Source: [Leptolyngbya] sp. PCC 7376 (GTDB taxonomy: Bacteria > Cyanobacteriota > Cyanobacteriia > Cyanobacteriales > MRBY01). From it: a stretch of DNA of 64,000 nucleotides. Each line of letters starts with the position of its first letter. Position 1 is the first letter of the stretch. The stretch spans positions 186,001-250,000 of the forward strand of contig NC_019683.1 in NCBI RefSeq assembly GCF_000316605.1, given 5' to 3'. The notes under the pieces were generated by a model, which saw only the letters and a program-made list of their open reading frames with translations, was not told the DNA's origin and did not search any database. The translations under genes were made by a program, and so were the position numbers. Shown here piece after piece: positions 9,938-18,757 of this stretch.

Positions 9938-11836
9938 TCAAGCTAAACGTTCCGACCAAAACTCAACAATTGTGGTCCATTGACCCGTCGTCATAAACCA
10001 AACGAGTGTTAAGCCAATACCAATCACAATCGTTAAAACATAAAACTGCGACTGACCTGAAACGTTATATTTCAGGGCGCTGCCGCCAAATAACGTTGCC
10101 AAGCCAGTGAGATTAACCACACCATCGACTATGTAACGGTCAATCCAAGACATCAGACGCGACAGCTGAGTCACTGCCCAAACCACGGTGACATCATAAA
10201 GGCGGTCAATATAAAAATCGTAGGCCAATAGATCTTGTACGAAGCGCTTGTAGAACTGTGTCGGACGGCTGAGGGAACGGTTAGGCTTGAAGAGCAAGCC
10301 CACAATCAGACCTAAGACTCCAGAGCCAATCAACAGTGGCATAGACCAAACGACAGTGGCTGGACGGTTTGCAAAATCAATACTCGACCAAGTCAATAGG
10401 AGCTGCCAACGTTGTAGCATCAAAGGCACAAGCAATGTCAAAATCGTGCACGCCACCATCGGCACAGCCATCAGCCAAATCACTTCAGGTGATCGCCGTG
10501 TTTTAGCTTGGGGTTCACCTGCAAAGACTAATTGAAAAACTCGGGTCAAATTTAAACTCGTGCAGAAATTCACACCCATCAAAACCAACAACAACCAAGA
10601 TGGTGTATCCCAAAACCCATCAGCCCAACGACGCATCGTCCAGAACGTCCCAAAAGGGAACATACAAACAAGACCCATCGAACCCACAACAAACGCCGTT
10701 GTCGTCGCGGGCATCCGGGACCAGAGACCACCCATTTCCGTCATATTCTGGCCATGGGTATTGAGGATGACACCACCAATACTCATAAATAAAACAGCCT
10801 TGGCGATCGCATGGGTCAGGAGCAATAACAAGGCAATATCAACCTGATTTAAACCCACCGCGATAAACACCAAACCCATATAAGCACTCGTCGAATGAGA
10901 TAAGGCTCGCTTAATATCAATCTGCGCTAGAGACACAAGGGAAGCACCCACTGCCGTAATCGTACCGACAATGATCAACGCATCAGATGTAACTGGCGTA
11001 ATCGTGTAAACTGGCTCCATTTTGAGCAAGACAAAGGCTCCAGCAGAAACCACCACAGAGTTCCGTAAAATACCCGCTGGATTAGGACCTTCCATCGCCT
11101 CATCAAGCCAAAGATTCAGAGGGAACTGCGCACATTTACCAATAGGACAAGCAATTAAAGCCAAGCCCAATAAACTGCATTCCCAAGGCGTCAATGGTGG
11201 ATTCGCAGCCCAAGCTTCTAACTCACTAAACGTCAAACCCGTGCCATAACTGGAGAGAGCAATCATCCCCATTAGCAGCAAAATATCGCCCACTCGTTTT
11301 GTTAAAAATGCATCCCTTGCAGCGGTAACCACCAGAGGCTGAGCATACCAAAACCCCACAAGTAGATAGGTGGAAACCGTGAGGACTTCTAATAATCCAT
11401 AGGAAAACAACAATGAATCACTAATGGCTAAACCTGATAATGCCGCTTCAAAAAAGCCCATCAAGCCATAAAAACGTGCTAGTGACCAATCTTTTTCCAT
11501 ATAGCCCAGGGCATAAATCTGTGCCAAAAGGCACATTCCTGTGACCAATTCCAAGGCACCCAAATTAACGGGGGAAATTTCAACAACGATTGATAGACTT
11601 AAATCCGCCACATGGAGCCATTCAAGGGATAGCTGCTGTGGGGGGCTATTGAGGAGGGAGCGAAAGGCTAATGACCCATGGAGAAAACCAATAAAGGTCA
11701 TCAATAAATTGATGTATGCAGCAGGACGAGGACCTGTACGGCGGATGAGGCCTAGCGACCAAGGGAGGGTCAGCAGGGAGCCGATTATTCCGTATAGCGG
11801 AACAAACCAGACAGTTTGGATCAAAAATTCAGTCAT
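9938..11836 (-). CDS. ndhF4: NDH-1 subunit NdhF4 (CO2-uptake type)
   Basis: NdhF is the distal antiporter-like subunit of NDH-1. The 632-residue protein has many membrane helices, the motif KCAQFPLNLWLDEAMEGPNPAGI in its middle (split here by an unusual EAMEGPNPAG in place of DAMEGPTPVSA of respiratory NdhF), and a C-terminal amphipathic region ending in a last hydrophobic segment. The divergence at that motif is typical of CO2-uptake F3/F4 paralogues. It heads the minus-strand operon ndhF4-ndhD4-cupB-bestrophin, 48 bp before the ndhD4 start, and faces bicA across a 345-bp divergent region. Confidence 0.9.
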   Translation of the reverse strand: MTEFLIQTVWFVPLYGIIGSLLTLPWSLGLIRRTGPRPAAYINLLMTFIGFLHGSLAFRSLLNSPPQQLSLEWLHVADLSLSIVVEISPVNLGALELVTGMCLLAQIYALGYMEKDWSLARFYGLMGFFEAALSGLAISDSLLFSYGLLEVLTVSTYLLVGFWYAQPLVVTAARDAFLTKRVGDILLLMGMIALSSYGTGLTFSELEAWAANPPLTPWECSLLGLALIACPIGKCAQFPLNLWLDEAMEGPNPAGILRNSVVVSAGAFVLLKMEPVYTITPVTSDALIIVGTITAVGASLVSLAQIDIKRALSHSTSAYMGLVFIAVGLNQVDIALLLLLTHAIAKAVLFMSIGGVILNTHGQNMTEMGGLWSRMPATTTAFVVGSMGLVCMFPFGTFWTMRRWADGFWDTPSWLLLVLMGVNFCTSLNLTRVFQLVFAGEPQAKTRRSPEVIWLMAVPMVACTILTLLVPLMLQRWQLLLTWSSIDFANRPATVVWSMPLLIGSGVLGLIVGLLFKPNRSLSRPTQFYKRFVQDLLAYDFYIDRLYDVTVVWAVTQLSRLMSWIDRYIVDGVVNLTGLATLFGGSALKYNVSGQSQFYVLTIVIGIGLTLVWFMTTGQWTTIVEFWSERLA

Positions 11837-12181
11837 CGATTTGTGTATCTAGCACGATAGGTGGCTGAAATTGCTTATTTCTAAAAATAGAGTTTAGGCA
11901 ATAGTTAGGAGTGTTTTAAGAGAGTTTAATCGATTCCCTGCCCATTCCCAAAAGGTTAGTTATTTTTGTGATTTTCTGGAAATCATTACTTTGTCAACTC
12001 TTGTAGCAATGATCGAGCGTTGTGGAAAGGTCTGGTTAGACTCGGTCTATAGGGACGGCACTTGTTTAAAATCACCGTTTCTAGTCCATCAAAGTTTCTG
12101 CGTTTGAGCTCAATGGGGAACAACGATAATGCCTGAGTTGCATGGCGTTTTGTCCAAGGTTGTAGCGATCGCCCATGGTGT
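11837..12181. promoter_or_regulatory. Divergent ndhF4 / bicA promoter region
   Basis: This 345-bp stretch separates two divergent carbon-uptake units and must hold both promoters. I see no long ORF and no clear intrinsic terminator. AT-rich DNA at about 11870-11990 is the likeliest promoter core. I could not identify a convincing NdhR/CcmR or CmpR operator by eye. A HIP1 octamer lies close to the bicA start. Confidence 0.4.
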
Positions 12182-13903
12182 ATGTTGACAGACTTTTCTC
12201 GCGTAAAAATTCATTTACCTCGTTCGATTACAGGTTTTTCGTTTAAACATTGGCGTGGTGATTTATTTGGGGGATTAACGGCAGCGATTGTCGCACTGCC
12301 TCTCGCTTTAGCTTTTGGAGTTTCTTCTGGTGCTGGGGCGATCGCTGGACTATATGGCGCAGTATGTACAGGTTTTTTTGCGGCGTTATTTGGTGGTACT
12401 CCCTCCCAAATTTCTGGCCCCACAGGCCCCATGACTGTCGTGATGGCAACAGTCTTTACTGCGGTGGCTGCAAATTCAGACAATCCTGAAACTGGCGTGG
12501 CGATCGCCTTCACGATCATTATGCTCGGTGGCTTATTTCAGATTGCCCTCGGCGCCTTACGACTCGGCAAATACATCACCCTGATTCCCTACACCGTTAT
12601 CTCCGGGTTTATGTCTGGCATTGGGATCATCATCATCATCATCCAAATTGCCCCATTCCTCGGCCATGCGGGGAATGCAGACATTATCCAATCCGTTCAA
12701 CAAATCCCTTACAATCTCACCCATCCCGATCCTGCCGCCACAAGCTTGGGAATCCTCACTCTCCTCATTGTTTTCGTTTCCCCAGCAAAGCTCAATCGCC
12801 TTATCCCTTCACCACTTTTAGCCCTCATCGCCTGCACCATTATTTCGCTACAATTCCCCACCGAAAGCATCGCCCGCATTGGCGAGATCCCTCGTGGCTT
12901 ACCCGAATTCCATCTACCTTTCTTTGACTTCAGCCAACTGAGAAGCATGTTGGGTTATGGCATTATTCTCGGCACTTTAGGTGCAATCGATTCTCTATTA
13001 ACCTCTCTTGTCGCTGACAACATTACTCGCACTCAGCACGACTCAGACCAAGAGCTAATCGGGCAAGGTATCGGTAACATCTTGTCGGGCTTATGTGGAG
13101 GTTTACCTGGTGCTGGAGCAACCATGCGCACAGTGATCAATGTTCGTTCCGGTGGCGTCACTGCCCTTTCAGGAATGATTCATGCCGTTGTTCTGCTCAT
13201 TGTCGTCTTTTGGGCGGCTCCCCTCACATCACCTATTCCCCATGCTGTCCTTGCAGGTATTCTCATTAAAGTTGGCATCGACATTATTGACTGGAGTTTC
13301 CTGAAGCGTGCCCACCGCCTCTCCTTGAAAGGGGCAATGTTAATGTACTGCGTCCTCGGGTTAACCGTTTTTGTAGATTTAATTACTGCCGTTGCGGTGG
13401 GTGTATTTATTGCAAATCTGCTTACCGTCAAAAACTTGACTGACCTACAGATAGAAGGCCTCGAAGCCATCACGTCCCCTGACGATTCGCCACAACTTAG
13501 TCAAAGAGAGAAAGAATTATTGCGGCGGGCACAAGGACGTATTTTCTTATTCCATCTCAGTGGCCCAATGAGTTTCGGCGCGGCAAAAGGGATTTCACAA
13601 CGTATGAGCATTGTCGAACAATATGATGTTCTGATTTTAGATTTATTAGAAGTCCCATTAATGGGCGTAACTGCCACCCTTGCTGTCGAAACGATGCTCC
13701 GTGAAGCCTATGCAAAACGTCGGGAGATTTTTCTAGTCAGCGCCACAGGCCCAGTCAAAGAACGTCTAAAAAGTCTTGAGATTCTAAAGCTTTTGCCATC
13801 GCGCCACCATGTCACAAATCGGCTCGATGCCCTAGAACAGGCGATCGCCTTTATTGAGAATCACCAAAATTCAGAGCCCAAACCTCAATCTCTACACAAA
13901 TGA
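12182..13903 (+). CDS. bicA: SulP-family sodium-dependent bicarbonate transporter BicA
   Basis: BicA imports bicarbonate with Na+ at low affinity and high flux across the plasma membrane. The 573-residue protein matches the BicA pattern: RGDLFGGLTAAIVALPLALAF at the first helix region (shown in parts: RGDLFGGLTAA, ALPLALAFG), SGPTGPMTVV on the substrate-site helix, GLPGAGATMRT, and a C-terminal STAS domain from about residue 430 with LFHLSGPMSFG and MGVTATLAVE. The adjacent NDH-1MS' operon and carboxysome operon support bicarbonate rather than sulfate as substrate. The ATG used lacks a strong Shine-Dalgarno sequence. Confidence 0.9.
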   Translation: MLTDFSRVKIHLPRSITGFSFKHWRGDLFGGLTAAIVALPLALAFGVSSGAGAIAGLYGAVCTGFFAALFGGTPSQISGPTGPMTVVMATVFTAVAANSDNPETGVAIAFTIIMLGGLFQIALGALRLGKYITLIPYTVISGFMSGIGIIIIIIQIAPFLGHAGNADIIQSVQQIPYNLTHPDPAATSLGILTLLIVFVSPAKLNRLIPSPLLALIACTIISLQFPTESIARIGEIPRGLPEFHLPFFDFSQLRSMLGYGIILGTLGAIDSLLTSLVADNITRTQHDSDQELIGQGIGNILSGLCGGLPGAGATMRTVINVRSGGVTALSGMIHAVVLLIVVFWAAPLTSPIPHAVLAGILIKVGIDIIDWSFLKRAHRLSLKGAMLMYCVLGLTVFVDLITAVAVGVFIANLLTVKNLTDLQIEGLEAITSPDDSPQLSQREKELLRRAQGRIFLFHLSGPMSFGAAKGISQRMSIVEQYDVLILDLLEVPLMGVTATLAVETMLREAYAKRREIFLVSATGPVKERLKSLEILKLLPSRHHVTNRLDALEQAIAFIENHQNSEPKPQSLHK

Positions 13904-14277
13904 TTTGCAACAAGGTTATAGGTTTTTCTGTAGCAAAAATTGCTTAACTAAAATTCGCAATAGCCCCGTATCATTAGTTTTACTTAAGACCAATATTACG
14001 GAATATCATTAAGCTTTATGTTGTCAAACAGGCCATAGTTGCTTATGCTTTTCCTAGCTTGCCGACAATAGACTGTCTTTAAATTAGGGATTTAGAAGAA
14101 TTCATTTTAAAAAGACAATCTTCGAGTCGCACCTCGTCAGAGTTGCCTCATCGGACTTAGTTGCCAGCTCATTAGATTTTTCTGAGTTTTTTACTTGGAA
14201 AATGCACACGAGTGAGTTGTCAAACTTTAGTGATTTAATATCTAAGATTTTAAGCTTGATAAGCGAGGATTTAGTTC
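13904..14277 (+). promoter_or_regulatory. Upstream region and leader of the ccm operon
   Basis: This 374-bp AT-rich stretch precedes ccmK2 and contains no credible ORF. A GCGAGGA ribosome-binding site precedes the ccmK2 ATG. No sharp terminator for bicA is visible, so read-through from bicA into ccmK2 is possible alongside a local promoter. Confidence 0.4.
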
Positions 14278-14589
14278 ATGCCTATTGCAGTTGGAATGAT
14301 TGAGACCCGTGGTTTTCCCGCCGTTGTGGAAGCTGCCGATGCGATGGTCAAAGCCGCTCGCGTAACATTGGTTGGTTACGAGAAAATTGGTAGCGGTCGT
14401 GTAACCGTTATCGTCCGTGGTGACGTATCTGAAGTACAAGCTTCTGTCTCCGCTGGTGTCGAGAACGCAAATCGCGTCAATGGTGGTGAAGTGCTTTCCA
14501 CTCACATCATTGCTCGTCCCCACGAAAACCTCGAATACGTTCTACCGATTCGCTACACCGAAGAAGTCGAACAATTCCGTACTTACTAA
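14278..14589 (+). CDS. ccmK2: Carboxysome shell hexamer protein CcmK2
   Basis: CcmK2 is a 103-residue BMC-domain protein whose hexamers tile the facets of the beta-carboxysome shell. The pore loop motif KIGSGRV and the edge Lys/Arg residues ([26 protein letters not shown]) are all present. The N-terminal MIETRGFPA and the C-terminal EEVEQFRTY mark it as the K2 type rather than K1. It is the first gene of the ccm operon and sits 139 bp before ccmK1. Confidence 0.96.
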   Translation: MPIAVGMIETRGFPAVVEAADAMVKAARVTLVGYEKIGSGRVTVIVRGDVSEVQASVSAGVENANRVNGGEVLSTHIIARPHENLEYVLPIRYTEEVEQFRTY

Positions 14590-14728
14590 GCCTATCCAAA
14601 CTAATCAGGTCTAGCAAATCTACATAGAAAGAGTCATTTAGACTTTCGCGCTGGTAGCCTTGACCTGAATTTTAGTCAGAAAGCAGAGCACAGAAAACAA
14701 CCTTTATAAGCAAGAGGAATAAACTCAA

Positions 14729-15067
14729 ATGTCTATCGCAGTCGGAATGGTGGAAACTCTCGGTTTCCCCGCAGTAGTAGAAGCAGCAGACGCTATGGTG
14801 AAGGCAGCTCGTGTCACCCTAGTTGGTTACGAAAAAATTGGTAGCGGTCGTGTCACTGTTATCGTTCGTGGTGACGTTTCTGAGGTGCAAGCTTCCGTCT
14901 CCGCTGGAACTGACAATGTTGGTCGTGTTAACGGTGGTCAAGTACTTTCTACACACATCATCGCGCGTCCTCACGAAAACCTCGAGTACGTTCTCCCCAT
15001 CCGCTATACCGAAGCTGTTGAACAATTCCGCGAAAGCGTTAATCCCCAGCCTTTGAGAAGAGTATAG
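14729..15067 (+). CDS. ccmK1: Carboxysome shell hexamer protein CcmK1
   Basis: This 112-residue BMC-domain shell protein is nearly identical to CcmK2 over the first ~90 residues and shares the pore motif KIGSGRV. It differs at the MVETLGFPA start and in a longer tail ([17 protein letters not shown]) that in K1 proteins packs near the hexamer surface. The AAGAGGAAT ribosome-binding site precedes the ATG. The tandem K2-K1 pair at the head of the operon probably arose by duplication. Confidence 0.96.
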   Translation: MSIAVGMVETLGFPAVVEAADAMVKAARVTLVGYEKIGSGRVTVIVRGDVSEVQASVSAGTDNVGRVNGGQVLSTHIIARPHENLEYVLPIRYTEAVEQFRESVNPQPLRRV

Positions 15068-15102
15068 ACATTTCACTTTATCCCTAGTCATTATAAATTT
15101 GT

Positions 15103-15411
15103 ATGCAAATTGCCAAGGTTCGTGGCACTGTCGTTAGCACTTATAAAGCGGAAAGTCTCCGCGGTATCAAGTTTATCCTTGTGCAGTTTGTTAACGAGCG
15201 AGGTGAACTTCTACCAAAGTACGAAGTTGCTGGGGATTTAGTTGGTGCTGGCGTGAACGAGTGGGTACTCGTCACCCGTGGCAGCGCCGCCCGCAAAGAA
15301 GCTGGTATGGAAGATCGTCCTTTGGATGCAATGGTCGTCGGCATTATCGATACTGTTAATGTTGACAATCGCTCCCTCTACAGTAAAAAAGATGCGGATC
15401 GCCTTGGTTAG
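15103..15411 (+). CDS. ccmL: Carboxysome vertex pentamer protein CcmL
   Basis: CcmL (102 residues) is the EutN/CcmL-type OB-fold protein that forms pentamers capping the carboxysome vertices. The sequence starts MQIAKVRGTVVSTYKAESLRG and contains LLPKYEVAGDLVGAGVNEWVLV and the conserved GSAAR. It follows ccmK1 by 35 bp and is clearly in the same operon. Confidence 0.95.
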   Translation: MQIAKVRGTVVSTYKAESLRGIKFILVQFVNERGELLPKYEVAGDLVGAGVNEWVLVTRGSAARKEAGMEDRPLDAMVVGIIDTVNVDNRSLYSKKDADRLG

Positions 15412-15445
15412 TGAGCGGGCTTTCAAATTTGGGTTTGGACGAAAA

Positions 15446-15486
15446 AACTATCTACATCGGCCTTTATTTGGTTTATGTAGATAGGT
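15446..15486 (+). other. Stem-loop between ccmL and ccmM
   Basis: A perfect 10-bp inverted repeat (CTATCTACAT at 15448-15457 and ATGTAGATAG at 15475-15484) encloses a 17-base loop. No T run follows, so it is unlikely to terminate transcription. It could be an RNA-processing or stability element setting the ratio of shell (K, L) to core (M) products. Confidence 0.55.
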
Positions 15487-15540
15487 TCGGATGGTTTAGC
15501 AGGATAAGCAACTCTTTACATTGAGAGGAGGAATAAGTCG

Positions 15541-17529
15541 ATGGTTGTCCGCAGGAGAGCGGCTCCCCCAACACCTTGGTCAAAGGATTTAGCAGAACCG
15601 AAAATTGATGAGAGTGCATATGTGCACTCATTTTCTAATTTGATCGGTGATGTCACGGTTGGGAAGAATGTACTCATTTCGCCTGGCACCTCAATTCGTG
15701 CCGATGAGGGTGCGCCCTTTTATATCGGTGCAGCAACCAATATCCAAGATGGTGTGGTGATCCACGGCATGGATAGGGGACGCGTTGTTGGTGCAAATGG
15801 CGAAAATTATTCTGTCTGGATCGGCGATCGCTCCTGCATCTCCCATATGGCCTTAGTCCATGGCCCAGCTTTCATAGGCAATGACTGTTTTATTGGATTC
15901 CGCTCAACTATTTTTAACGCCAGAGTCGGTGACGGTTGCGTCGTCATGATGCATGCCCTTATCCAAGATGTCGAGATTCCGCCCGGAAAATATATACCTT
16001 CTGGTGCAGTAATCACGAATCAACAACAAGTTGAGCGACTTTCTGACGTAACTGATGCCGACCTAGCCTTTACCCAACACATTGTTGAGGTAAATGGAGC
16101 ATTCTCTGAAGGCTATCAAGGTGTCCAAAATAACGCTTGTACTACTTCATTCCGTGGTCAAGCAGATGAGAAATCATCCTCCTCTCAAAGCAATAACGGT
16201 ATTCGCGAAAATCAATCGGTGGAAAAAATGAGTTTAAACGGAGACATTCTGTCGCAGGTTCGAGGCTTAGTCGCCCAGGGCTGTACCTTTACCGCAGAGC
16301 ACGCTAACACGCGACGCTTTAAAACAAAATCTTGGCTCAGTGCAGGATTTGTGGAAGGACGTAGTGCAGATCAAATTTTGGCAAATCTTAATAACGTAAT
16401 GGCTGAATATGCTGGTGAGTATGTTCAGCTTATTGCTGTTGACGGCAATACGAAAAAACGTGCCGCTGAGATCATTGCCCAACGACCTGGGGACCAGGCA
16501 CCGGTTTCCGGCCAGTCTTTCTCTTCAGCTTCAGTGACTTCATCTACTACTGGTGTTTCAGCACAAGGCGTTGATGGTGATGTCAGCACACAAATTCGTT
16601 CCTTGTTATCCCAAGGCTGCAGCTTCACAGCGGAACATGCCAATACACGTCGCTTCAAAACGAAGTCTTGGCTCAGTGGAGGATTTGTTGAAGGTCGCAG
16701 TGCAGAACAAATAATCGGCAATCTCAACAGCATCATGTCGGAATTTCCCAATGAGTATGTGCAACTCATCGCGGTTGACCCCAACACAAGAAAACGTGCA
16801 GCGGAGGTAATTGTTCAGCGCCCAGGTCAAGCAACTCAATTGAGTGCTGGCAGTGGTTCTTCAACTAGTTACCGAGCTTCTACATCCAACGCCGTCACAG
16901 TCAGTGGTGGAGATGTCCCAACTCAGGTTCGTTCCCTTGCATCTCAAGGTTGCAGCTTTACAGCTGAGCACGCGAATACACGTCGTTTCAAAACGAAGTC
17001 TTGGCTCAGCGGGGGCTTTGTTGAAGGCCGTAGCGCAGAACAAATTCTTGCAAACATTAACCGTGTTGCAGCAGAGTACCCTGGTGAGTATGTACAGTTG
17101 ATTGCGGTTGACCCTAACACTAGAAAACGCGCAGCAGAAATTATTGTGCAGCGTCCTGGTGGCAACGCACCTGCTCAAAGTAGTGGCAATGGCTTTACGG
17201 CTTCTTCTAACTCTTCAAACTCCTATAGTATTTCCAGCAGTAGCAATGGGAATGGTGGTAGTAGCGCTTCCTTGAGCAGCGATGTTGTCAGCAAAGTACG
17301 TTCTCTTCTAAATCAAGGCTATAAAATTGCGACGGAGCATGCAGATAAGCGTCGTTTCCGTACAAAGTCTTGGAAGAGCTGCGGCACTATTGATACTCAG
17401 CAAGAATCGGAAGTTTTGCGCCGCCTTGAAGGTTGCCTCCAAGATCATGCTGGTGAGTATGTCCAGTTGATTGGGGTTGATACGGCAGCGAGACGTCGTA
17501 TTCTCGAAACGATTATTCAAAGACCTTAG
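15541..17529 (+). CDS. ccmM: Carboxysome core scaffold CcmM (gamma-CA-like domain plus four SSUL repeats)
   Basis: CcmM links Rubisco to the carboxysome shell. Residues 1 to about 200 form a gamma-carbonic-anhydrase-like left-handed helix ([22 protein letters not shown]). Four Rubisco-small-subunit-like repeats follow at about 231-317, 345-429, 455-540 and 578-662, joined by Ser-rich linkers. Repeats 1-3 carry a single Cys ([15 protein letters not shown]), while repeat 4 has the diverged [16 protein letters not shown] form with two Cys further on. Cys200 is present but its disulfide partner position 194 is Gly ([10 protein letters not shown]), which suggests that the CA domain is inactive. 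A GAGAGGAGG ribosome-binding site precedes the ATG. Confidence 0.95.
   Translation: MVVRRRAAPPTPWSKDLAEPKIDESAYVHSFSNLIGDVTVGKNVLISPGTSIRADEGAPFYIGAATNIQDGVVIHGMDRGRVVGANGENYSVWIGDRSCISHMALVHGPAFIGNDCFIGFRSTIFNARVGDGCVVMMHALIQDVEIPPGKYIPSGAVITNQQQVERLSDVTDADLAFTQHIVEVNGAFSEGYQGVQNNACTTSFRGQADEKSSSSQSNNGIRENQSVEKMSLNGDILSQVRGLVAQGCTFTAEHANTRRFKTKSWLSAGFVEGRSADQILANLNNVMAEYAGEYVQLIAVDGNTKKRAAEIIAQRPGDQAPVSGQSFSSASVTSSTTGVSAQGVDGDVSTQIRSLLSQGCSFTAEHANTRRFKTKSWLSGGFVEGRSAEQIIGNLNSIMSEFPNEYVQLIAVDPNTRKRAAEVIVQRPGQATQLSAGSGSSTSYRASTSNAVTVSGGDVPTQVRSLASQGCSFTAEHANTRRFKTKSWLSGGFVEGRSAEQILANINRVAAEYPGEYVQLIAVDPNTRKRAAEIIVQRPGGNAPAQSSGNGFTASSNSSNSYSISSSSNGNGGSSASLSSDVVSKVRSLLNQGYKIATEHADKRRFRTKSWKSCGTIDTQQESEVLRRLEGCLQDHAGEYVQLIGVDTAARRRILETIIQRP
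16219..16230 (+). promoter_or_regulatory. Candidate internal translation start for the short CcmM form
   Basis: Within ccmM an in-frame ATG (codon 230, at 16228) follows GGTGGA by about five bases, and an in-frame GTG (codon 227) overlaps it. Initiation here would give a ~433-residue product made only of the four SSUL repeats, the counterpart of the short CcmM known in other beta-cyanobacteria. The position exactly at the domain boundary is the main support. Confidence 0.6.
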
Positions 17530-17546
17530 ATCAGTAGGGTTTAGAT

Positions 17547-17580
17547 GGAGAGATATCTGATATCTCTCCTTGCTTTTTTG
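17547..17580 (+). terminator. Intrinsic-terminator-like hairpin between ccmM and ccmN
   Basis: GGAGAGATATC (17547-17557) and GATATCTCTCC (17559-17569) form a perfect stem, closing to about 10 bp with a three-base loop, followed by TTGCTTTTTTGGTTTTT. This is a textbook intrinsic terminator shape in the middle of the ccm operon, 17 bp after the ccmM stop. It probably acts as a partial terminator that lowers ccmN relative to ccmM. Confidence 0.75.
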
Positions 17581-17620
17581 GTTTTTCTGTGGTCGATTTG
17601 ATCACAAGTTGGGGATAGTT

Positions 17621-18289
17621 GTGACTTCTGGAGCGGTTTTCAATTCCGATATTCATATTAGTGGCGATGTCAGAATCGATGACCATGCTGTTATTGCACC
17701 GGGTGTAATCATTCTGGCTGCTCCTGACTGTTCTGTGGCGATCGCCGCAGGAGTTTGTTTGGGAATGGGCTGCATTTTACAAGCTCACCAAGGCAACATC
17801 GAAATTCACCAAGGCGCAATGCTTGGTGCAGGTGTTCTTATTGTTGGCGATGCCGTAGTCGGAGAAAATGCTTGCGTTGGTTATGGCAGTACTATTTTTC
17901 GAGCGTCAGTTTTAGGTGGCACAGTTATACAACCAAATAGTTTAATTGGTGACACTTCTCGTAAAGTCAACACAAAACCAGTCACTCAATCTCCAAAAAG
18001 TTCACCCTCTACTCCATCAGCTGAAACAGATCCTTGGGGTGCAGAAGTCAATCAAGTTTCTAAATCACCAACCACAATTTCATCTGGCCATAAGGAATCC
18101 ATTTCCTCACCAGATGAAACAGATTCTATTACGCCAGAAATCACAGAAGTTTCGCCAGAATCAAGACCAGACAAACAACAAGACTTGCCGAAAGAACCTG
18201 TAGTTGGGCAAGTTTATATTAATCAATTATTAATGACGCTTTTTCCACACAACACACCAATTAAACCGCCAGAACCACCATCTTCTTAG
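17621..18289 (+). CDS. ccmN: Carboxysome assembly protein CcmN
   Basis: CcmN bridges the CcmM-Rubisco core to the CcmK shell. I start it at GTG 17621 (222 residues), preceded by GGGGAT; upstream TTG codons lie in or next to the terminator hairpin and are unlikely. Residues about 10-115 form hexapeptide repeats of a left-handed beta-helix (SGDVRIDDHAVIAPGV, GVCLGMGC). A Ser/Pro/Thr-rich linker follows, then the amphipathic encapsulation peptide VVGQVYINQLLMTLFPH at about 194-210, which binds the shell. Domain order is canonical; only the start is uncertain. Confidence 0.9.
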   Translation: MTSGAVFNSDIHISGDVRIDDHAVIAPGVIILAAPDCSVAIAAGVCLGMGCILQAHQGNIEIHQGAMLGAGVLIVGDAVVGENACVGYGSTIFRASVLGGTVIQPNSLIGDTSRKVNTKPVTQSPKSSPSTPSAETDPWGAEVNQVSKSPTTISSGHKESISSPDETDSITPEITEVSPESRPDKQQDLPKEPVVGQVYINQLLMTLFPHNTPIKPPEPPSS

Positions 18290-18757
18290 CGTCATTCTTT
18301 GTATTGAGAATCAATACGCTATTTAAAGTTGATTATCATGAATGTTTAAAAAGATGTTGTTTCTTGTCTAAATGCCTTGTCTGACTACGCTTCACAGACT
18401 TCAGACAAGATTTTGGCAGCAATTTTCTTGCTATAGATTATTTAAGTTCATTTTCCTAAAACCTAGGGAGATGGACTTTTTTCATCTGTCTATTACTCGT
18501 ATTTGGTCATTTTTTGACAGCATTAGAAATGCTAATCAGCTTCAGAATCAAAAGCAATCTTTTTTTGCTCAAAAAAAAATAAAATAAGCCTGACCTGTGA
18601 TAACATAAGCCACAGATTAAAGAAAGTCATAAGACTTAAATCTTTGAAGTTTATTTTTGTGTCTATTGTCACTAAGAATTTCAGGATTTCAGAGCAACAA
18701 TACTTAGAGTATTTGTTTGTTTAAAGATAAGCATTTTTACTGCTGGAGGAAAACCGC
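18290..18757 (+). promoter_or_regulatory. ccmN-rbcL intergenic region with a hairpin and the likely rbcL promoter
   Basis: This 468-bp AT-rich stretch has no credible gene. At 18376-18409 CTTGTCTGA and TCAGACAAG form a 9-bp stem with a 16-base loop followed by ATTTT, a possible weak terminator for the ccm transcript. The remaining ~350 bp before rbcL probably holds a Rubisco promoter and a long leader, ending in the strong ribosome-binding site CTGGAGGAAA. Confidence 0.5.

Noticed and set aside
16267-17178. Several minus-strand frames opposite the ccmM repeats
   Set aside because: They repeat with the period of the SSUL repeats and are simple complements of that coding sequence.
17570-17620. 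TTG start for ccmN giving 17 extra residues
   Set aside because: It begins directly at the terminator hairpin and encodes a non-conserved, Phe-rich stretch; GTG 17621 has a better ribosome-binding site.
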